Assembly (NCBI RefSeq): GCF_001953865.1
Contig: NZ_MQUQ01000010.1
Location: 230,996 to 294,995, forward strand
DNA from: Amycolatopsis coloradensis
GTDB lineage: Bacteria; Actinomycetota; Actinomycetes; Mycobacteriales; Pseudonocardiaceae
Direction: 5' to 3'
Length of the DNA stretch: 64,000 bases
Positions 7,689-15,091 of this stretch are shown one piece after another (within the stretch, counting starts at the first letter, position 1; the number at the start of each line of letters is the position of its first letter). The translations under genes and the position numbers were made by a program. The notes under the pieces were generated by a model that saw nothing but the letters and a program-made list of their open reading frames with translations, ran no database searches and was not told the origin of the DNA.

Positions 7689-8734
7689 GAAGGCGCGACC
7701 TCCCCGGAACCACGGGCTACGAGATGCACGGGCAGAACTACCTTTCTCGGTGCGGATTGATCTCCCTGGACCCTGGCGAACAGCAGTTCCGCCGCCGCCC
7801 TGCCCAGTGCGCTCACGTCGTGCGCGATCACGGAGACCGGCGGATCCAGCAGATCCGCCAGTTCGAAGTCGTCGAAACTGATCATCGCGGGCCGCCGGTC
7901 GGCGTGCGCCAGCGCGCGCAGCAGGTGCACGGCGACGCGGTTGTTGCCCGCGATCACGGCGGTGGCCGGGTTCGGCCCGGTGAGCAGCCGCTTCACGGCG
8001 TCGCCGACGCTCTCGGCCGTCGGCGTCCGCAGTACGACGAGGCTCTCGTCGTAGGGGATCCCGTTGCGGACACAGCCTTCCCGGAACCCGCGCAGGCGTT
8101 CGCCAGCGGTGAAGATGTCCGGGCTGTCGGCGAGGAACGCGATCCGGCGGTGGCCGTGCCTGGCGAGGTGGGCGACCGCTTCGACGGTGCCGCCGATGTT
8201 GTCGACCAGCACCGTGTCGGCCACGATGTCGCCGGCGGGCCGGTCGAGGAACACCACGGGCGTACCCGCGCGCATCTCGGGAACGAGGTAGCCGTGCTGC
8301 ATCCCGGCCGGGACGACGAGGATGCCGTCGACGCGGCGGGAGCAGAACTCGAGGACCAGTTCGCGTTCGCGGTCGGAGTTCTCCTCCGACGAACCGGTCA
8401 GCACCTGGCGTCCGAACGAGGTCGCGATGCGTTCGACCGCCCGGTTGAGCTCCGAGTAGAAGGGGTTCCCGACGTCTTCGACGATCAGGCCGATCGTCCC
8501 GGTCGTCGAGCCGCGCCGCAGGTTCCGCGCGCCGAGGTTGCGCCGGAACCCGAGCTGCTCGATCGCCGCCATGACGCGCTCCGCGGTGTCCGGATGGACG
8601 GCGGGCTCGTCGTTCACCACCCGCGAGACGGTCTTGATGCTCACGCCCGCGAGCCGGGCCACGTCGCTCATCGTGGCCCGTCGGCCGGTGGTGCGGTGAC
8701 CGTTGTCCGGTCCGCTGGAAGACAACGTTGTCAT
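7685..8734 (-). CDS. LacI-family transcriptional repressor, probable mannose regulator
   Basis: A sugar-responsive repressor. From ATG 8734 it has 349 residues; an inner ATG at 8671 would give 328. The helix-turn-helix begins MSDVARLAGVSIKTVSRVVN (residues 22-41 of the longer form), followed by a periplasmic-binding-protein-like ligand domain (GLIVEDVGNPFYSEL onward). The outer ATG lies inside the operator palindrome and only a few bases after the predicted promoter, so translation may be leaderless, and binding would block its own transcription. Adjacent manA and the secreted alpha-mannosidase carry the same palindrome, so it probably senses mannose or a mannose phosphate. Confidence 0.85.
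   Translation of the reverse strand: MTTLSSSGPDNGHRTTGRRATMSDVARLAGVSIKTVSRVVNDEPAVHPDTAERVMAAIEQLGFRRNLGARNLRRGSTTGTIGLIVEDVGNPFYSELNRAVERIATSFGRQVLTGSSEENSDRERELVLEFCSRRVDGILVVPAGMQHGYLVPEMRAGTPVVFLDRPAGDIVADTVLVDNIGGTVEAVAHLARHGHRRIAFLADSPDIFTAGERLRGFREGCVRNGIPYDESLVVLRTPTAESVGDAVKRLLTGPNPATAVIAGNNRVAVHLLRALAHADRRPAMISFDDFELADLLDPPVSVIAHDVSALGRAAAELLFARVQGDQSAPRKVVLPVHLVARGSGEVAPS
8721..8732. promoter_or_regulatory. Operator overlapping the repressor start codon
   Basis: GACAACGTTGTC, perfect palindrome, 12 bases after the -10 element and overlapping the outer ATG (8734-8732). The position predicts autorepression of the lacI-manA operon. Confidence 0.8.
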
Positions 8735-8744
8735 AGTGGCGGAA

Positions 8745-8773
8745 ATTGAACGCGAGCGACGCGATGATGTCAA
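8745..8773 (-). promoter_or_regulatory. Promoter of the lacI-manA operon
   Basis: On the minus strand a perfect TTGACA (8773-8768), a 17-base spacer and TTCAAT (8750-8745). Transcription would begin at about 8738, leaving almost no leader before ATG 8734. The operator lies immediately downstream. Confidence 0.6.
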
Positions 8774-8843
8774 TGCCCGGTTTGCCGAGAAGACGCATTC
8801 CGAGTTCGAACCGTTACTGCCGGCCGACCGCGATACTGGGGGA

Positions 8844-9209
8844 ATGAGCGAGTTCTACCGGCCGGTGCCCGCGGGGCCGTCACTCGGCGAGCCGTTCGCG
8901 CCTGCCCGGCCGGAGGACTGGCCCGGTACCGAATCGCGGAGGTGGGAGCGCCTGCTGCGGACCTTCGTCACCGCGGGGCGCGTGCGGTTGATCATCGAGA
9001 CCGTCGCGGGCGCGGGGACTGTCGGCCGGGTCCGGTTGCTGATCGACGGCGATCTGCTGGCGACGGAACTGGGCGCGACCGAAGACGTCTCGCGTGAGGT
9101 CGTCGAGCTGGACGCCGAGGAGGAGCCGACCGAGATCGTCCTGGAGGGGTTGAGGCAGTCGGGGGCGGGGACGGTCCGCGTGGCCGCCTTCGTGCTGCCG
9201 CTGTCTTGA
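8844..9209 (+). CDS. Hypothetical protein between the mannose operon and the mannosidase
   Basis: A 121-residue soluble protein with no recognised domain. The N-terminus is proline-rich with tryptophans (RPEDWPGT); the second half alternates short strands (VRLIIETV, VRLLIDGDLLATEL, TEIVLEGL, VRVAAFVLPL), suggesting a small beta-rich domain. ATG at 8844 is preceded by GGGGGA. It ends 93 bases before the alpha-mannosidase start and is divergent from lacI, sharing its promoter region, but no operator copy is placed specifically for it. Confidence 0.6.
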   Translation: MSEFYRPVPAGPSLGEPFAPARPEDWPGTESRRWERLLRTFVTAGRVRLIIETVAGAGTVGRVRLLIDGDLLATELGATEDVSREVVELDAEEEPTEIVLEGLRQSGAGTVRVAAFVLPLS

Positions 9210-9274
9210 ATCGGACAGGGTTTGGCGGATCTCTTGACCAAGTGGTCTGTTCTTGTCGAAAGTGAACAGGCAGC

Positions 9275-9286
9275 GACAACGTTGTC
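9275..9286. promoter_or_regulatory. LacI-type operator upstream of the alpha-mannosidase
   Basis: GACAACGTTGTC, third copy of the palindrome, directly before the AGGAGG ribosome-binding site (9287-9292) of the GH92 gene. A TTGACC hexamer at 9234-9239 with a weak GAAAGT at 9258 may be the promoter, putting the operator just downstream of the start point. Confidence 0.75.
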
Positions 9287-9302
9287 AGGAGGCGGCCTTC
9301 CC

Positions 9303-11696
9303 ATGCCTGCACGCACTTCGACCCGCGTCGCCGGGTTGCTCACCGCGCTCAGCGTCTTCACCGTCCCCGCCGGGCTCCTCACGCCCGTCGCGGCGGCGGC
9401 CGGTGGCGACCCCGTGGACGCGGTCAACACCTTCATCGGCACCAAGGACGACGGGAACACCTTCCCCGGCGCCTCCGCACCTTTTGGGATGACGCAGGTC
9501 AGCCCCATTTCCTCGCATTACGCCGGCTACCGCTACGACGACACCGCGATCCGCGGCTTCGGGCATTTCTTCCTGTCCGGCGCGGGTTGCTGGGAGCAGG
9601 GCGGTCTCGTGTCGTCCTTGCCCACGACCGGGGCGGTCGGTCCCGGCGCGGCGTTCGACACGACCAAAGCCGACACCTTCGACCACAAGAAGTACGCCTC
9701 GCCGTACACGCACGAGGGCGAGGTCGGGAAGCCCGGCTACCACAAGGTGCGGCTCACCGGCTACGGCGGCGTCGACGCGGAGACCACGGCGACCACGCGG
9801 ACCGGTGTCGAGCGGTACACCTTCGCGAAATCGGGCGACGCGAACGTCTTCGTCAACGTCGGGCAGGCCAACGACAAGGAACCCGTGACGGCGAGCCAGA
9901 TCCGCGTCGTCGGGGACCGGACGGTCGAAGGAATGGTCCAGGCGCAGGCGTTCTGCGGCGGGAAGTCGTACAAGACCTGGTTCACCACGACGTTCGACAA
10001 GCCCTTCAAGTCTTTCGGCACCTGGTCGCCCACCGGTGGTACTCCAGGCTCGAAGGAGTCTGCCGGTGGTGAGGGTCTGCGCGGCGCTTGGCTGACCTTC
10101 GGTGACGGGCAGGTCACCGCCACGACGGCGATCTCCCATGTGGACGCTTTCGGCGCCAAGCTCAACCTGGCGTCGGAGAAGAGGCGTTCGTTCGACGCGG
10201 TCCGCGACGACGCCCAGCGTGCTTGGCGCAAAGAACTGTCCTCAGTGGACATCAAGGGCGGGACGAGAGACGACCGCACGGTCTTCTACACCTCGCTTTA
10301 CCACGCGCTGCTGCAACCGCTGACCGGTAACGACGCCGACGGCCGCTATCGCGGCTTCGACGACAAGATCCATCGCGCGCTTGGCTGGACGTACTACGAG
10401 TTCTTCTCGTTGTGGGACACGTATCGGACGCAGAACCAGTTGCTCGCCCTGCTGCGCCCGTCCCGCGCGAAGGACGTCGCGAAATCCGTGCTCGCGATCC
10501 ACGACCAGGGTGGCTGGCTGCCGCGCTGGGCGTACGCCAACCAGGAGACGAACACGATGACCGGCGATCCGGTCACGCCGTTCCTGGTCGACCTGTGGCG
10601 CTTCGGTGCGTTGTCCGGCCAGGAACTGAAGGCGTACCAGGCACTTTTGCAGAACTCGCGGGAGATCCCGCCCGCGTCTTCGCCGTTCCAGGGGCGTTCG
10701 GGTAACGCGAGCTATCAGAAGGACGGGTTCGTCCAGTACGACAAGGACTTCCCGAAGAAGGGTCAGGACACCGACCCGAACCACGGTGCTTCGGCCACTT
10801 TGGAATACGCGCTCGCCGACTGCTCACTGTCCATCATGGCCGATGCCCTCGGTAAGAAGGCGGACGCGAAAGCCTTGGCCGACAAGGGACGCAGCTATCG
10901 CACGCTGTGGGATTCGTCGGTGACCGACCGCGGCTTCACCGGGTTCTACCGGCCCAAGCGCGAAGACGGCGAGTGGTTCAGCCCGGTGGGCAAGCCGTTC
11001 GATCCGCAGAGCCAGGACGGGTTCCACGAAGGCACGTCGTGGCAGTACCAGTGGCTGACCCAGCAGGACGTCCCCGGTCTGGTCGAGCGCATGGGCGGCA
11101 AGGAGAACGTCGGCAAGCGGCTCGACGACTTCTTCGCCTACGGGGATCTGCTGAAGGATCCGGCCAAGACCGTGCGTGAGGAATGGGTCGTCGGCCCGTA
11201 CAACTACTACAACCAGTTCCGCTACAACCCGAACAACGAGCCGGATCTGCACTCGCCCTGGATGTACACGCTGACCGGGCAGCCGTGGAAGACCTCCGCC
11301 GTCGTGCGCGCGGCGCACACGTTGTTCACGAACGCGCCGAACGGCGTCACCGGCAACGACGACCTCGGGACCATGTCCGCGTGGTACGTCTTCAGCGCGC
11401 TGGGCCTGTATCCGGCGGTGCCGGGCACCGGGCAGTTCGTGCTCAACGCGCCGCGGTTCGAGAAGTCCGTGGTGCGCCTGGAGAACGGCCGCGACATCAC
11501 GATCAAGGCCGGCGGCGCCGACGGGTCGAAGCTCCAGTACGTCCAAGGAATGGGAGCCGGTTCGCAGCGGGCGTACGTCGGCCTGGAGCAGTTGACTCGC
11601 GGGACCACTTTGGACTTCCGCCTGACGGACGACGCGACGAAGGCGACCTGGGCGACCGGTTCCGAAGGGGCGCCGAAATCGCCGTGCGCGGGGTGA
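9303..11696 (+). CDS. Secreted GH92 alpha-mannosidase
   Basis: A 797-residue exo-alpha-mannosidase, presumably exported to release mannose from oligomannosides or fungal mannans. A signal peptide occupies about residues 1-35 (basic MPARTSTR, hydrophobic core, VAAAAGG cleavage region). The mature protein starts with the GH92 hallmark DPVDAVNTFIGT and contains GFGHFFLSGAGC, WDTYRTQNQLL, and the C-terminal GNDDLGTMSAWYVFSALGLYP, which carries family catalytic and calcium-associated residues. Length is usual for GH92. Strong AGGAGG ten bases before ATG. The LacI operator in its leader links it to manA, giving a simple mannose-scavenging regulon. Linkage specificity cannot be read from sequence. 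Confidence 0.92.
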   Translation: MPARTSTRVAGLLTALSVFTVPAGLLTPVAAAAGGDPVDAVNTFIGTKDDGNTFPGASAPFGMTQVSPISSHYAGYRYDDTAIRGFGHFFLSGAGCWEQGGLVSSLPTTGAVGPGAAFDTTKADTFDHKKYASPYTHEGEVGKPGYHKVRLTGYGGVDAETTATTRTGVERYTFAKSGDANVFVNVGQANDKEPVTASQIRVVGDRTVEGMVQAQAFCGGKSYKTWFTTTFDKPFKSFGTWSPTGGTPGSKESAGGEGLRGAWLTFGDGQVTATTAISHVDAFGAKLNLASEKRRSFDAVRDDAQRAWRKELSSVDIKGGTRDDRTVFYTSLYHALLQPLTGNDADGRYRGFDDKIHRALGWTYYEFFSLWDTYRTQNQLLALLRPSRAKDVAKSVLAIHDQGGWLPRWAYANQETNTMTGDPVTPFLVDLWRFGALSGQELKAYQALLQNSREIPPASSPFQGRSGNASYQKDGFVQYDKDFPKKGQDTDPNHGASATLEYALADCSLSIMADALGKKADAKALADKGRSYRTLWDSSVTDRGFTGFYRPKREDGEWFSPVGKPFDPQSQDGFHEGTSWQYQWLTQQDVPGLVERMGGKENVGKRLDDFFAYGDLLKDPAKTVREEWVVGPYNYYNQFRYNPNNEPDLHSPWMYTLTGQPWKTSAVVRAAHTLFTNAPNGVTGNDDLGTMSAWYVFSALGLYPAVPGTGQFVLNAPRFEKSVVRLENGRDITIKAGGADGSKLQYVQGMGAGSQRAYVGLEQLTRGTTLDFRLTDDATKATWATGSEGAPKSPCAG

Positions 11697-11721
11697 TCCG
11701 GGTGGTTTAGACCGGTTCGTA

Positions 11722-11753
11722 CCGGGGGTCGTGAGAAGCATCACGGCCCCCGG
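11722..11753. terminator. Hairpin after the alpha-mannosidase
   Basis: Arms CCGGGGGTCGTGA and TCACGGCCCCCGG around a six-base loop, with one mismatch. Position 25 bases after the GH92 stop fits a transcription terminator; there is no U-tract, as usual in high-GC actinobacteria. Confidence 0.6.
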
Positions 11754-11899
11754 TGTTCCGGTGAGGGCCGTCACGCCTCACACTGGTATTACCGCGTCCG
11801 ACAGCGCTGTTGACGTCCTTGGTGAGTCCGCCTTGGACAGTGCTCGTCGGACGTAGTCATGTGTGTACGCATAGTGGTGAGACCCCACAGGAGGAGAAA

Positions 11900-12265
11900 G
11901 TGTCCAGCAAGGCCGCTCTAGTATTCCGCGTGGCCGCGGTAGCCGAAGCCCTCTCCTGGGCCGGGCTGCTGGTCGGGATGGTCCTCAAGTACGCCGTCAA
12001 GCTCGGCGAGGGCGGCGTTCCCGTCCTCGGCATGGTGCACGGCGTCGTGTTCGTCCTCTACGTGCTGGTCTCCCTGTCCGTGGCGAAGCCGCTCGGCTGG
12101 CGCCCGAAGACCCTCATCCTCGCGCTGCTCTCCAGCATCCCGCCGCTGTTCACCTGGCTGTTCGAGTCCTGGGCGCTGCGCAACGGCAAGCTCGACGGCC
12201 CGCAGCGGCTGTCGCACGGCGGTGTCGGCCTGTTCACCAGGACCCCGGAACCCGCCGCCGTCTGA
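11900..12265 (+). CDS. DUF3817 integral membrane protein
   Basis: A 121-residue membrane protein with three hydrophobic helices (about 7-30, 43-62 and 72-88) and a soluble tail. The motifs RVAAVAEALSW and MVHGVVFVLYV are typical of DUF3817, widespread in actinobacteria, function unknown. GTG at 11900 is chosen over upstream starts because AGGAGGA lies six bases before it. Convergent with the MarR gene across a strong hairpin. Confidence 0.8.
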   Translation: MSSKAALVFRVAAVAEALSWAGLLVGMVLKYAVKLGEGGVPVLGMVHGVVFVLYVLVSLSVAKPLGWRPKTLILALLSSIPPLFTWLFESWALRNGKLDGPQRLSHGGVGLFTRTPEPAAV

Positions 12266-12276
12266 TCTTCCGACAG

Positions 12277-12345
12277 CGCGTGCAAGGCCCCCTTCCCTCG
12301 GCTGGTCATTCGAACCCATGGCCGCGGGAAGGGGGCCTTCACGCG
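12277..12345. terminator. Bidirectional hairpin between convergent genes
   Basis: Arms with cores AAGGCCCCCTTCCC and GGGAAGGGGGCCTT, flanked by GCGTG / CACGC, between the DUF3817 stop and the MarR stop. It closely resembles the hairpin at 14851-14907 and should end transcription from both sides. Confidence 0.75.
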
Positions 12346-12846
12346 CTATTCGGTGAAGTCGCCGGTGGCCTTGCGGACCTTCGTGAGCAGGTCGGTCAGC
12401 TGCTCGGTCTGCTTCCCGGTGAGCCCGGTCAGCCCGAAGTCGATTTCCGTGACCGCCTTCGTGGCCTCTTCGCGCCGTGCGCGGCCTTCGTCGGTGATCT
12501 CGACCAGCGTGGTCCGGCGGTCGGTCGGATGCGGGACGCGCTTCACCAGCCCGTCCTTCTCCAGCCTGTCGACGATGTTGGTCACGCTCGTCGGGTGCAA
12601 CTGGAGTCGTTCGCCCATCACGCGCATCGGCAGATGGGACGCGCGGGCGAAGGTCAGCAGGACCAGCGCCTCGTATCGGGCGAACGTCAGCCCATGCGGT
12701 TTGAGCGCCCCGTCCACCGCGGACTGGATGATCTGTTGCACGCGCATGATCCCGGTCACCGCCGCCATGGTTTCGGAGGGCCCGATACGGGCTTCCCACA
12801 GCTGCGCCGCGCGGGCGATCGGGTCGAACGGCAACGGACGGCTCAT
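12346..12846 (-). CDS. MarR-family regulator
   Basis: A 166-residue winged helix-turn-helix regulator. The MarR core is visible: FARYEALVLLTFARASHLPMRVMGERLQLHPTSVTNIVDRLEKDGLV with the recognition helix near residues 85-100, then the wing PHPTDRRTTLVEIT and a long C-terminal dimerisation helix. ATG at 12846 is the start; the frame is open further upstream but without coding character. Ligand and targets unknown; no divergent partner gene, so it may act elsewhere. Confidence 0.85.
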   Translation of the reverse strand: MSRPLPFDPIARAAQLWEARIGPSETMAAVTGIMRVQQIIQSAVDGALKPHGLTFARYEALVLLTFARASHLPMRVMGERLQLHPTSVTNIVDRLEKDGLVKRVPHPTDRRTTLVEITDEGRARREEATKAVTEIDFGLTGLTGKQTEQLTDLLTKVRKATGDFTE

Positions 12847-13045
12847 GGCGTTCGAAGTTACCAGCGGGTACCCGCGCCACGTCGCACGACCGGGTGTCAT
12901 GCGCGGGAAAACTGTCTGAATGTCTCTGTGGTGAACCCGCGGCCGCGATCGACGTCGGGACTTCGGGCTGAGGCAGGTTCGCGCGTCCGGTTGGGTTTCA
13001 GGTACATCTTTAGCTCCGCCAACAGGCTCTAACGAGGAGCAGAAG

Positions 13046-13345
13046 ATGATCGTGGCTTTCAGTGTCAGCCCGTCCGCGGCCGAGGAAGACGGCGGTGTCA
13101 GCGAGGCGGTCGCCCGCGCGGTGAAAGTGGTGCGCGAGTCCGGCCTGCCGAATTCGACCAACGCGATGTTCACCAACATCGAGGGTTCTTGGGACGAGGT
13201 CATGGACGTCGTCAAGCGGGCCGTCGAGGCCGCCGGCGAGGGTTCGTCGCGGGTCGGGCTGGTGCTCAAGGCCGACATCCGGCCGGGCTACGAAGGCCAG
13301 CTGACCGCGAAGGTGGAGCGCGTCGAGAAGCACCTGGGCCAGTAG
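13046..13345 (+). CDS. MTH1187-family thiamine-binding protein
   Basis: A 99-residue protein of the MTH1187/YkoF-like thiamine-binding family. Seen: MIVAFSVSP start strand, the VRESGLPNSTNAMFTNIEG segment, DEVMDVVKRAVE helix and a final KVERVEKHL. Members form beta-alpha-beta-beta-alpha-beta tetramers that bind thiamine or related pyrimidines; the physiological role is unsettled. AGGAGCAGAAG precedes ATG 13046. No thiamine transport or synthesis genes lie nearby, and no TPP riboswitch pattern was seen upstream. Confidence 0.85.
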   Translation: MIVAFSVSPSAAEEDGGVSEAVARAVKVVRESGLPNSTNAMFTNIEGSWDEVMDVVKRAVEAAGEGSSRVGLVLKADIRPGYEGQLTAKVERVEKHLGQ

Positions 13346-13346
13346 G

Positions 13347-13763
13347 TCAAGGAAGTGGCGGGGTCAACGAGACCATCCACAGCTTGTCCTTCACCGCGAT
13401 GGCGACCGCGTAGTCGAACGCGCGGCCATCGGCCAGCTTCCCGCTGACGGTCGCCGAAGTCGGCGACAGGTCGTCCGGCGCGAACTTCACCGTGACGTCG
13501 TGGGCGCCGTGGCCGGCCAGCGTGTCGACATAGGACTTCGCGAAGTCGTCCGCCGCCGCGGCCGGATAGTCGATGAGTTCGGAGAGGGCCTCGGCGTCGT
13601 GCCGGTTGAGCGCGGCGGTGAGGTTCTCCCGGAGCTGTCCCGGACTGTCGACGCCGGGGTCGGGCTGATGGGCGATCAGCAACGTGATCACGCTCACCCA
13701 AACGACCGCGACACCGATGGCGAAGGCCACGGTGGCCGTCCTGCGTGTCGGAATGTCGATCAC
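13347..13763 (-). CDS. Membrane-anchored protein with NTF2-like outer domain
   Basis: From GTG 13763 this gives 138 residues: a short basic N-terminus (IPTRRTAT), one transmembrane helix (about 12-30), then a soluble region whose helix LRENLTAALNRHDAEALSELIDYP and later strands resemble the small NTF2-like domains found in mycobacterial Rv0361-type membrane proteins. Probably exported and anchored. The frame is open up to 13871, which would add an uncharged-looking extension overlapping the divergent gene, so the shorter start is preferred. Its stop is next to the thiamine-binding gene's stop (convergent). Confidence 0.6.
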   Translation of the reverse strand: MIDIPTRRTATVAFAIGVAVVWVSVITLLIAHQPDPGVDSPGQLRENLTAALNRHDAEALSELIDYPAAAADDFAKSYVDTLAGHGAHDVTVKFAPDDLSPTSATVSGKLADGRAFDYAVAIAVKDKLWMVSLTPPLP

Positions 13764-13862
13764 CCCCTTCGGGAGCGAGCCTGCCGGAACGGGCCCGTCC
13801 TGCCAAGCGGGCAGGTGGGGGCATGCGGTGAAACACTCGGGGATGCGTGCCAGGATGGAACC

Positions 13863-14840
13863 GTGACACACCCACGCGGATCAGCAGCGAAGACGGCGGC
13901 GATGTCCGCCGCGCTTTCCGGCGCGGTCGACCTTTCCGCGCTCAAGGCGCGTGCCGAAGCGCCCCAGAAACAGCCCCCGGCGCCACCGCGGCCCCCAGCC
14001 GACGGTGCCGCGCCCGGCCCCGCTCCGGCCGCGGGCGGCGCCGTGATCGAAGTCACCGAAGCGACCTTCCAGGCCGAGGTCGTCGAGCGATCCCTGCACC
14101 AGCTGGTGGTCGTCGACCTGTGGGCCGAATGGTGCGGCCCGTGCAAGCAGCTCAGCCCGGTGCTGGAACGCCTCGCCGCCGAGTCCGGCGGCGCCTGGGT
14201 GCTCGCGAAGGTGGACGTCGACGCCAACCCGCGCATCGCGCAGCTCTTCGGCGCGCAGTCGATCCCGACGGTCATCGCCATCGGCGGCGGCCAGCCGGTC
14301 GACGCGTTCTCCGGCGCGCTGCCCGAACCCGAGATCCGCAAATGGCTCGGTTCGCTGCTCGACGCGCTCCGTGACCGGCTGCCCGGCATCAAGGCGGCCG
14401 AGGAGAACGGCGGCGGTGTCGAGGTGCCGGAGGACGCGCGGTTCACCGAGGCCGAGGAGGCCTTCGAACGCGGCGACTTCGCCGAGGCGCAGGCGGCCTA
14501 CGAGCGCATCCTCGACGTCGAGCCGTCGAACGAGGAGGCCAAGACCGCCCTCGCGCAGGTCAAGTTCACCGCGCGCGCCGAGGCCGCGGCCCCGGACGCG
14601 ATCGCGAAGGCCGACGCCGACCCCGCCGACCTCGACGCCCAGCTCGCCGCCGCCGACCTCGAAGTCGCCGGGCAGCAGCCCGAAGCGGGCTTCGCGCGCC
14701 TGATCGCGGCCGTCCGGCGTACCGCGGGCGACGACCGCAACAAGGTGCGGGAGCACCTGGTGGCGCTGTTCGAGCTGTTCGATTCGGCCGACGAGCGGGT
14801 CATGAAGGCGCGGCGGGACCTGGCTAGCGCGCTCTACTGA
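13863..14840 (+). CDS. Thioredoxin-TPR co-chaperone (CnoX/YbbN-like)
   Basis: A 325-residue cytosolic protein. Residues about 62-165 form a thioredoxin domain with an intact WCGPC active site (Cys 91 and 94), so it retains redox capacity, unlike some YbbN proteins. Residues about 190-325 are tetratricopeptide-like helices (EEAFERGDFAEAQAAYERIL). The N-terminal 60 residues are Pro/Ala-rich linker. In Escherichia coli the related CnoX holds oxidised clients for refolding chaperones. GTG at 13863 is divergent from the membrane protein gene by 99 bases. Confidence 0.88.
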   Translation: MTHPRGSAAKTAAMSAALSGAVDLSALKARAEAPQKQPPAPPRPPADGAAPGPAPAAGGAVIEVTEATFQAEVVERSLHQLVVVDLWAEWCGPCKQLSPVLERLAAESGGAWVLAKVDVDANPRIAQLFGAQSIPTVIAIGGGQPVDAFSGALPEPEIRKWLGSLLDALRDRLPGIKAAEENGGGVEVPEDARFTEAEEAFERGDFAEAQAAYERILDVEPSNEEAKTALAQVKFTARAEAAAPDAIAKADADPADLDAQLAAADLEVAGQQPEAGFARLIAAVRRTAGDDRNKVREHLVALFELFDSADERVMKARRDLASALY

Positions 14841-14850
14841 CGGTTCTGAA

Positions 14851-14907
14851 GTATGTGAAGGCCCCCTTTGCTTGCGTCTAGCGCAAGGAAGGGGGCCTTC
14901 ACGTACT
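14851..14907. terminator. Long hairpin after the thioredoxin gene
   Basis: Arms of about 26 bases (14851-14876 and 14882-14907) with core GTGAAGGCCCCCTT / AAGGGGGCCTTCAC and a five-base TCTAG loop; two mismatches. Same stem core as 12277-12345. Confidence 0.75.
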
Positions 14908-14968
14908 CGGGCTGGGGTGCGGAGCGCGGTGGTGGCCGTGAGCGCCGACGTGTCTCGGGTGGCGGTTT

Positions 14969-15010
14969 CGCGTGTCTGGATGGACGACACGCGTGTCTAG
15001 GTGGACGACA
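14969..15010. repeat. 21-base tandem repeat, locus 1 (two units)
   Basis: Units at 14969-14989 and 14990-15010, each beginning CGCGTGTCT and ending GGACGACA. The same 21-base period and CGCGTG head recur at 28210, 36659 and 48464. Located between convergent genes. Confidence 0.8.
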
Positions 15011-15033
15011 CGCGACCTGTGCGCTTTCGCAAG

Positions 15034-15074
15034 CCCTGAAGTGTTATGAACGGACCGTTCATAACACTTCAGGG
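15034..15074. repeat. Perfect 41-base palindrome between convergent genes
   Basis: Two exact 20-base arms (15034-15053, 15055-15074) around a single A; core GTTATGAACGG A CCGTTCATAAC. Composition is richer in A and T than its surroundings. The one-base loop suggests a cruciform or a protein site rather than a classical RNA hairpin, although terminator function remains possible. Confidence 0.8.
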
Positions 15075-15091
15075 AAGCGTCACCGGGACGA

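Noticed and set aside
8671..8673. Inner ATG as the only start of the LacI repressor
   Set aside because: It is possible, but a perfect -35/-10 pair leading to the outer ATG makes the longer, leaderless form equally likely, so the longer form was annotated.
12900..13045. A TPP riboswitch before the thiamine-binding gene
   Set aside because: The conserved THI-box sequences CTGAGA and ACCTGATC-like segments are absent.
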